From: Capra hircus
Taxonomy: Eukaryota; Chordata; Mammalia; Artiodactyla; Bovidae
NCBI RefSeq assembly: GCF_001704415.2
Contig: NC_030831.1
Location: 44,438,134-44,502,133 of the forward strand
Length of the DNA: 64,000 nucleotides
Reading direction: 5' to 3'
Both the position numbers and the translations under genes were made by a program. The notes under the pieces are model-generated. The model saw nothing but the letters and a program-made list of their open reading frames with translations. It did not search any database and had not been told where the DNA came from. Shown here piece after piece: positions 57,060-64,000 of the stretch. Position 1 is the first letter of the stretch. Every line of letters starts with the position of its first letter.

Positions 57060-60000
57060 CAGGCTTCAAGATGGCGGAAGAATAGAACAGAGAGACCATC
57101 TTTTCCACCACAAATACATCAAAAGATCCTCTCCATGTGGAACTATTCCCATAGAACAACTTCTGAATGCTAGCAGAGGACCCCAAATGTCCAGAGAAGC
57201 AAACCAATCACCTCGAAATGAGGTAGGGCAAGGATAAAGACAAAAAGGGAGACAAAGAATTTCAGGACGGGGGATCCTTCCTGGGGAAAGAGTTGTGAAG
57301 GAGAATTTTCCACACAATAGGAAACTCCGTCACAGATGGGGTCAGGGGGAACTTAGGAACCTCAGAGTGAAGCACAATGAGGCAAAAGGAAGAAAATTCA
57401 CCACAGAGACCATGCGGAATGACAATATACAGCCAAGCGGCTCACCTGCTTGCATCTGCCTGCAGACTGTGGGGGCTGGGTGTGGAGGCATGGGCTATGT
57501 GGGCCACAGCTTCATGGTTGAAAGCCGTGAAGACACTCTGAGGGGACTAATGTGACACAGCACAGGCGGGACAGGGAAAACTCTGGGAATGCCATAGAAA
57601 CAAAAGATCATTCCCACAGGAAGTCTCTAACTCTGCGTGCTCATGGAACAAAGGACCCCGCCTTAGCAAATACCAAAGGGGTGCCAGCTGGCTGCAGTCT
57701 AGAGCCCCAGAGGCAGAGAAGCAGATCACTTAGAGGTGGAAGGCTAGGAGTCACTACAATCTCGGCCCCAGATGTCCCATCTACCACCAAGTTGTGAGCA
57801 GCCACCAGTCACTATCCCAGTCTTCCTGGGATCCTGAGCAGCACAGAACTACCAAGAGTGTCACCACCTGAAACCAGCTTCTCTGGGGAAATGCACGGCC
57901 CGCCTAAGACTGTGCCCTCAAGGCCCAGCCACGAGCCCAAACAGCTTACTTCTGCCAAGAGTCCCACAGACTGGGAGGTGCACGCCCACCTGAGGCTGCG
58001 GCAATCCCCCATGTGGTCCAGCCACAGTGCAGCAGATTAAAAGTCTGCAGTTAACCTGTGACTGTGCACTTTAGGAGCAACTGTGGACTTTGAGAGCAAA
58101 TACAAACTGGAGAAAGGGAAGTTTGGATTTTAAACTGACTCCACACTTGCCCACAACAGGTCTGATATATCCTAGATATATCTGATATATCCTAGATATA
58201 TGGAAGGAGCTTCTCAGTAGGCAAATTGATTGAAGCAGTAAAACAAAAAAAATCAATCACATAAATATTCCTCTCACTACCACCATATATGTACTCACCA
58301 CCTCCTATAAAATTTTTTAAATTTATTATTTTTCTAAATTATTTTTTAGTATTTTTATCATTATTTATTTTATTTTCTCCACCCTCCCTTTATTCCCTCA
58401 TACTGTCCAAACATGGTTCTTTATTACTTCTTTAATTTTTATTTTTTGTACATTACTTTTACTTTTCTAAAAAAGCCTTATTTTTTTAAATTCCATATTT
58501 TTTTATTTTTGTGTGAGTCTAATTTTTATTCTAGGTTTTTAGTTTTTGCTTTTTTATTTTTATAATTAATTTTGTATCTTTGAGGATCTAAATTTTATGG
58601 TACATATTCACTTAGGGATTTGATTATTGTCTTGATTGCTCTCTTCTCTTTTGATTCACTTTTCTCCTTCTTTTCATCTCTTTCTCCTTCTTCTGTTCTC
58701 TATGTAACTCTGTGAATCTTTTGGTTGTTCCTGGCAGTGGACAGTGGTTTCACCATTAATCTAGGGGTTTTGTCTTCTGTTCTGTGGCCTGATAAATCTT
58801 GATGCTACTGTGAGATGTCAGAACTGAACTAAAGAGGCAAGAGACTCAACACCAGGACAGTGAACCATCAGAGAACTCCCAACCGCGTGCATCAGTAGTA
58901 GACAAGAGTCTACAAAAAAGCCTCCATACCTACACTGAGACCGAGCTCCACTTAAGTGCCAGGAAGCTTCAGTGCAAGACACCCCATGCCAATCAGGAAC
59001 ACAATTCTGCACATTAACACATAGGCTTCCCAAAGCCATACCTAACCCAAAGACACACCAGAACCCATTACGGACACTGCACTGCCCTCCAGAGAGAAAA
59101 GATCCAGCTCCATCCACCAGAACACAGACACAAGTCACCATAACCGGGAAACCTTCATAAGGCATTGGTCTAATCCCACCAATAGGGAACAGACTCCACA
59201 ATTAAGAGGAAATATGACCCTCCAGCTGGCAGAAAGGAGATCCCAAACATAGTGAACTAAACAAAAAGAAAAGACAGAGAAATATCCAGCAGGTGAAGGA
59301 ACACGGCAAAGACTCACCAGACCAAACAAAAGAGGAAGAGATAGGGAGTAAACCTGGAAAAGAATTCAGAATGATGAGAGTAATGATGATCCAAAATCTT
59401 AAAAACAAAATGGAGGCAAAGATAAATAGACTGGAGGAATGGATTAAGAAGATGCAGGAAATGTTTAGCAAGGACCTAGAAGAATTAAAGAATAAATAAT
59501 CAACAATGAACCATGCAATACCTGAGATTAAAAATAATCTGGAGTGAACCAAAAGTAGAGTAATAAAGGCAGAAGAATGGATAAGTGAGCTGGAATATAG
59601 AATGGTAGAAATAACTGAAGCAGAGCAGAATAAACAGAAAATACTAAAAAGAAATTAGGACAGCCTCAGAAACCTCTGGGACAATGTTAAGCACCCCAAC
59701 ATTCAGATCATATGTGTCCCAGAAGAAGAGAGGAAGAAAGGGCATGAGGAAATATTTGAGGAGATCATAGATGAAAAGTTTCTTAAAGTGGGAAAGGAAC
59801 TAGCCACTCAAGTGCAGGAAGCTCAGAGAGTCCCATACAAAATAAACCCAAGGAAAAACATGCCAAGACACATATGAATCAAACTAACAAAAATTAAATG
59901 CAAAGAACAAATATTAAAAACAACATGGGAAAAGCAGCAAATAACATACAAAGGCTAAAAGCTAAACTCTGCACAACAGAAGGGAATGGATGGATATAGT

Positions 60001-60060
60001 TAAAGTGATGAAAGAGAAAAACATACAACCAAGATTACTTTACCCAGGAAGAATCTCATT
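57060..60060 (+). mobile_element. L1 5' half: long 5' UTR and most of ORF1
   Basis: Sense L1 with intact 5' end (GCAGGCTTCAAGATGGCGG), a 2.2-kb 5' UTR and most of ORF1, ending at 'TTTACCCAGGAAGAATCTCATT'. The 5' UTR contains a CpG-bearing G+C-rich part (57430-58030) and a very T-rich part (58300-58600). The 5' end is homologous to the L1 of 44198-50640. It lacks its 3' half in this orientation. Confidence 0.92.
59266..59880 (+). pseudogene. L1 ORF1 remnant
   Basis: The start codon position reads AAG (59266-59268) where the L1 at 46972 has ATG. The coiled-coil part is open at 59293-59499 (EFRMMRVMMIQNLKNKMEAK, QEMFSKDLEELKN), then stops interrupt. The RNA-binding region is still readable (VPEEERKKGHEE, AQRVPYKINPRKNMPRH). 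Non-coding. Confidence 0.85.
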
Positions 60061-60164
60061 TTGGTTTTAATTTGCATTATCCTAATACCCAATGAACATG
60101 ATCACTTTTTCATATGTTAATTTGTCATTTGGATTTCAAGAAGTTCCTCTTCAAATCTTTTGCT
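60061..60164 (-). repeat. Left arm of 104-bp inverted duplication
   Basis: Aligned by eye with the reverse complement of 62917-63020: 104 bases, no gaps, five mismatches (about 95 percent). Similarity stops abruptly at both ends. Confidence 0.93.
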
Positions 60165-60345
60165 TATTTTCCTATTGGCTTTCTTATTAATACAAAGGAG
60201 TTCTTTATGTTGGGCATGAGTCTTTTTTGGATTTATGTATTACAAATACTGCCTCACTCATTGTAGGTTTCCTTTGAACTTTTATTGGCTTCTTTTGTAA
60301 ACAGAGTTTCTCAAAATTAATAAAACACAGCACATTGTTTTCATG
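60061..60345 (-). mobile_element. Old L1M fragment
   Basis: Antisense L1M ORF2: 'TTTAATTTGCATTATCCTAAT', 'TTAATTTGTCATTTGGATTTC', 'GGCATGAGTCTTTTTTGGATT', 'ACTGCCTCACTCATTGTAGG'. Its first 104 bases are duplicated in inverted orientation at 62917-63020. Confidence 0.85.
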
Positions 60346-61054
60346 GAATGGCATTTTATTTTTATTTATTTAAAAATTATTTAATTATTTTAATTAAAGG
60401 ATAATTACTTTACAATATTGTGATGGTTTTTGCCATACATCAACATGAATTGGCCATAGGCATACATGTGTTCCCTCACTCCTAAACCCCCTTCCCACTC
60501 CCTCCCCACCCCATCCCTTCAGATTGTCACAGAACACCAGCTTTCAGTTCCCTGCATCATACATCAAACTCCCACTGGCTATCTATTTTATATATGGTAA
60601 TATATATGTTTCAAAGTTTTTATCTTAAATCATCCCATCCTCTCCTTCTCCCACTGTGTCCAAAAGTCTGTTCTTTATGTCTGTGTCTCCTTTTCTGCCC
60701 TGCACATAGGATTGTTAGTATCATCTTTTCAGATTCCATATATATTCGTTATTATACAGTATTTGTCTTTCATTTTCTCACTTACTTCAATCTGTATAAT
60801 AGGCTCTAGGGTCATCCACCTTATTAGAACTGACTCAAATGCATTCCTTTTTATAGCTGAGTAATATTCCATTGTATATTTGTTCCACAATTTCCTTATC
60901 CATTCATCTGCTGATGGGCATCTCGGTTGCTTCCATGTCCCAGCTATTGCAAAAAATGCTGCAATGAACATTGGAGTACAGTGTCTTTTTCAATTCTCCT
61001 TTCCTCAGTGTATATAGCCAGTAGTGGAATAGCTAGATCATGTTTTATTCCTAG

Positions 61055-61288
61055 TTTTTTTTAATATAAATTTATTTATTTTAATTGGAGGTTAATTGCT
61101 TTACAATATTGTATTGGTTTTGCCATACATCAGCATGAATCCACCACAGGTATACACATGTTCCCATCCTGAACCCCCCTCCCCGCTCCTTCCCCGTACC
61201 ATCCCTCTGGGTCATCTCAGTGCACCAGCCCCAAGCATCTGGTATCATGCTTCGAACCTGGACTGGCGATTCGTTTCATATATGATAT
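61055..61288 (-). mobile_element. Short L1 3' end nested in L1
   Basis: Antisense L1 3' UTR of 230 bases ('TTTTAATTGGAGGTTAATTGC' to 'GGCGATTCGTTTCATATATG'), severely 5'-truncated. Host L1 resumes at 'TTTTTTTAAGGAATCTC'. Confidence 0.92.
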
Positions 61289-61900
61289 CCCATTTTTTTA
61301 AGGAATCTCTATACTGTTCTCTATAGTGGTTGTATCAGTTTGCATTTCCATCAACAGTGTAAAAGGGTTCCCTTTTCTCCACAATTTCTCCATCATTTAT
61401 TGTTTGTAGACTTTCTCATGATGGCCATTCTGACTGGTGTGACATGATATCTCATTGTGGTTTTGATTTGCATTTCTCTAATAATAAGTGATGTTGAACA
61501 TCTTTTCATGTGTTTATTAGCCATCTGTGTGTCTTCTTTGGAGAAATGTCTATTTAGGTCTGCCCACTTTTTGATTGGGTTGTTTGTTTTTCTGGTATTG
61601 AGCTGCATCAGCTTCTTGTATATTTTGGAGATTAATTCTTTGTCAATTATTTCATTTGCTATTATTTTCTCCCATTTTTAGGGTTGTCTTTTCACCTTGC
61701 TTAAAGTTTCCTACATTGTGTAAAACCTTTTAAGTTTAATTAGATCCCATTTGTTTATTTTTGTTTTATTTCCATTGCTCTAGGAGATGGATCGTAGAGG
61801 GTCTTGCTGTGATTTATGTCAGAGAGTGTTCTGCCTATGTTTTCCTCTAAGAGATTTATACTTTGTGGTCTTACATTTAGGTCTTTAATTCATTTTGATT

Positions 61901-62539
61901 TGGAAATAGATGGGGAAACAGTGGAAACAGTGTCAGACTTTATTTTTGGGGGCTCCAAAATCACTGCAGATGGTGACTGCAGCCATGAAATTAAAAGATG
62001 CTTACTCCTTGGAAGAAAACTTATGACCAACCTAGATAGCATATTGAAAAGCAGAGACATTACTTTGCCAACTAAGGTCCATCTAGTCAAGGCTATGGTT
62101 TTTCCTGTGGTCATGTATGGATGTGAGAGTTGGACTGTGAAGAAAGCTGAGTGCCAGAGAATTGATGCTTTTGAACTGCGGTGTTGGAGAAGACTCTTGA
62201 GAGTCCCTTGGACTGCAAGGAGATCCAACCAGTGCATTCTGAAGGAAATCAGCCCTGGGATTTCTTTGGAAGGAATGATGCTAAAGCTGAAACACTAGTA
62301 CTTTGGCCACCTCATGTGAAGAGTTAATTCATTGGAAAAGACTCTGATGCTGGGAGGGATTGAGGGCAGGAGGAGAATGGGGCAACAAAGGATGAGATGG
62401 CTGGATGGCATCACTGACTCGATGGATGTGAGTCTGAGTGAACTCCGGGAGTTGGTGATGGACAGGGAGGCCTGGCGTGCTGGGATTCATGGGGTCGCAA
62501 AGAGTCAGATATGACTGAGCGACTGAACTGAACTGAACT
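61901..62539 (+). mobile_element. BovB 3' part (sense)
   Basis: 5'-truncated sense BovB starting at the equivalent of WEIDGETVETVSDFIF, with a frame open to about 62298 (motifs HEIKRCLLLG, YGCESWTVKKAE, CWRRLLRVPW, ISLEGMMLKLK), ending ACTGAACTGAACTA. Well preserved; lies in L1 ORF2. Confidence 0.95.
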
Positions 62540-62916
62540 AATGGTGTTATCAAATGTTCAAATTTCATTCTTTTACATGCAGTTGACCAGTTTCCCCAGC
62601 ACCACTTATTGAAGAAACTGTCATTTTTCCATTGTATATTTTTGCCTCCTTTATCAAAGATAAGTTTTCCATAGGTGTGTTGGTTTATCTCTGGGGTATC
62701 TATTTTCTTCCATTCGTCTGTACTTTGGTTTTTGTGCCAGTACAATACTGTCTTGATGACTGTAGATTTGTAGTAGAGTCTGAAATCTATAGTCTATAGT
62801 ATAGTCTGAAGTCTAAGCCAAGAAGACCCTGTCTTCAGACTAGGAACTTGGAACTTGGTTTCTCTAGTTCCATTCTTCTTTCTCAAGATTTCTTTGACTA
62901 GTCAGGGTCTTTTGTG

Positions 62917-63020
62917 AGCAAAAGATATGAAGAGAAACTTCTTGAAATCCAAATGACAAATTAACATATAGAAAAGTGATCATGTTCATTAGGTATTAGG
63001 ATAATGCAAATTAAAACCAA
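62917..63020 (+). repeat. Right arm of 104-bp inverted duplication
   Basis: Partner of 60061-60164. It continues on its right into further L1M sequence, whereas the left arm continues inward into the L1M part that would precede it. Confidence 0.93.
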
Positions 63021-63125
63021 AATAATATGCAACAGCACAGAATGGCTAAAATAAATGATGATGCCTGGAATTTTCATACCCTAGTGATGGGAATATGAAT
63101 TATTAACAACCACTCTATCTGCTAG
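62917..63125 (+). mobile_element. Old L1M fragment
   Basis: Sense L1M ORF2: 'AAGAGAAACTTCTTGAAATCC', 'GTGATCATGTTCATTAGG', 'CAGAATGGCTAAAATAAAT'. The right border is uncertain. Confidence 0.8.
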
Positions 63126-63565
63126 AGTTAAATATGTACATCCAGTTCAGGAAAAGAAAACTCATTAAATAAATAAATTCTCATTTTTAAATGATTCACT
63201 TTAATACAAGACATTATTACAACTTTGCTGCTTTAGCACACGATCACATAAAAAGACCCATATTTGCAGATGTTAAAATCAAGTTCTCCAATGTAAGCTG
63301 AGCAAAAAAGCAGCCTTATTAGGTTTTGTTCCTTTATTTTCCATACTACATTCATCCCTGGGGTTCTGTCTTCCCACTCAAGACATCAGCCACCATTATG
63401 ATGTATTATTGATAGAAAAGACTTTTCTTAACAGACTTCTCTATGCCAGGAATATATGTTTGCAGTGGAAATATTGTTGCTTTTTAACACTGAACATTGT
63501 ATACATTTCGTCTGGAGTCTATGCATCCCATCAGTGTTTATGTCACAAACAGCTAAAACTGTTCA
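63126..63565. other. Non-repeat interval
   Basis: AT-rich sequence with no recognised gene or repeat. Confidence 0.5.
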
Positions 63566-63574
63566 ACTTAATGA

Positions 63575-63790
63575 AAGTGAAAGTGAAGTCGCTCAGCCGT
63601 GTCCGACTCTTTGCAACCCCATGGACTGTAGCCTACCAGGCTCCTCCATCCATGGAATTTTCCAAGCAAGAGTACTGGAGTGGGTTGCCATTTCCTTCTC
63701 CAGAGGATCTTCCTGACCCAGGGATTGAACCCAGGTCTCCCATGTTGCAAGCAGACGCTTTACCATTTGAGCCACCAGGGAAGCTCCTCT
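63575..63790 (-). mobile_element. Bov-tA SINE
   Basis: Antisense Bov-tA from AAAGTGAAAGTGAAGTCGCTC to TTTGAGCCACCAGGGAAGC. Exact 9-bp target-site duplication ACTTAATGA at 63566-63574 and 63791-63799. Well preserved. Confidence 0.96.
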
Positions 63791-64000
63791 ACTTAATGAT
63801 ACTCCCACAAATATTCATACTAATATTAATCTTTCAAAAAATTATTATACTTTATAAAGTATTATGGTAGTTATTTTTTCAGTTTATTTTTAAAATTGCA
63901 TAGATGCCTAAAAAGGATTAAAGACTTCAAGATGTTAGTGATCTGACCTGATCTTATCTTGATACCAATCAACATTAGTGACCAGTGACCATATAAACAA

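Larger units (their letters stand above)
60360..62916 (-). mobile_element. L1 3' half with nested L1 and BovB
   Basis: Antisense L1: 3' UTR (from 60360), ORF2 C-terminus (CPSADEW and YTMEYYSAIKRN at 60729-60971; HMKRCSTSLIIREMQIKT at 61393-61608), back to the post-RT part near 62916. Interrupted by an L1 3' fragment (61055-61288) and a BovB (61901-62539). Probably the displaced 3' half of the L1 at 57060-60060 (see findings). Confidence 0.92.

Noticed and set aside
57430..58030. A CpG-island promoter of a host gene
   Set aside because: The G+C-rich, CpG-bearing stretch is part of an L1 5' UTR, bounded by the L1 5' end at 57060 and ORF1 at 59266.
60061..63020. Terminal inverted repeats of a DNA transposon
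   Set aside because: The arms are L1M ORF2 sequence, they have no transposon-like termini or target duplication outside them, and the interior is L1, so an inversion scar fits better.
1..64000. A bacterial or phage defence system, operon or CRISPR array
   Set aside because: No ribosome-binding-site/ORF arrangement, no spaced direct repeats and no recognised prokaryotic protein. The repeat content is diagnostic of a ruminant nuclear genome.

Overview
This window is mammalian nuclear DNA from a ruminant, most likely a bovid. The diagnostic signs are many copies of the RTE-type LINE BovB, its SINE derivatives (Bov-tA with a tRNA-like head, and dimeric BOV-A2), ruminant L1 elements with their usual 3' UTR, and older eutherian repeats (MIR, L2, L1M, an ERVL-MaLR LTR). 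I see no host protein-coding exon, no functional RNA gene, no CRISPR array and no prokaryote-style operon. By my interval tally about two thirds of the window is recognisable transposable-element DNA. The rest looks like ordinary intergenic or intronic sequence. Every long open frame I could identify is a LINE fragment or its antisense shadow.

Layout. 1-1650 is non-repeat. 1651-5048 is a nearly full-length antisense BovB carrying a nested sense BovB 3' fragment, and a Bov-tA sits at its 5' end. 5.3-10 kb is mostly non-repeat with scattered SINEs, MIRs and an L2. 9.98-12.98 kb holds an L1 3' end and another antisense BovB. 13.6-16.4 kb has an MLT1A-like LTR, a BovB fragment, a Bov-tA and an interrupted L1M. 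17.36-18.05 kb is a solo endogenous-retrovirus LTR. 18-23.4 kb is mostly non-repeat. From 23.4 to 50.6 kb the DNA is almost continuous nested retrotransposons: a 5'-truncated L1 with matching target-site duplications (23.7-28.4 kb), a gap to 30.7 kb, BovB inside BovB (31-34.9 kb), a multiply interrupted L1 (36-40.3 kb), a BovB with an inverted 5' part (41.1-41.9 kb), and two L1 copies with intact 5' ends but no 3' ends (42.0-50.6 kb). 50.6-54.2 kb is mostly non-repeat with three Bov-tA copies. 54.2-63.1 kb holds L1M pieces, a BovB reverse-transcriptase fragment, and an L1 whose 5' and 3' halves are in opposite orientation. The end of the window is non-repeat with one Bov-tA.

The elements do not form a functional system. 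They are a layered record of insertion, deletion and inversion. The most informative observation is at 60.06-63.02 kb: a 104-bp inverted duplication of an old L1M segment brackets 2.75 kb of L1, exactly as expected from an inversion with staggered breaks. Undoing the inversion restores both a continuous L1M and a same-orientation L1. Other useful signals are two unrelated L1 5' UTR (promoter) types, two BovB 3'-tail classes whose nesting gives a relative chronology, and several precise target-site duplications.

Limits. All family names come from recognising sequence, not from a database search. Element borders are usually good to about 5-20 bp. Percent identities are given only where I aligned the bases by eye.
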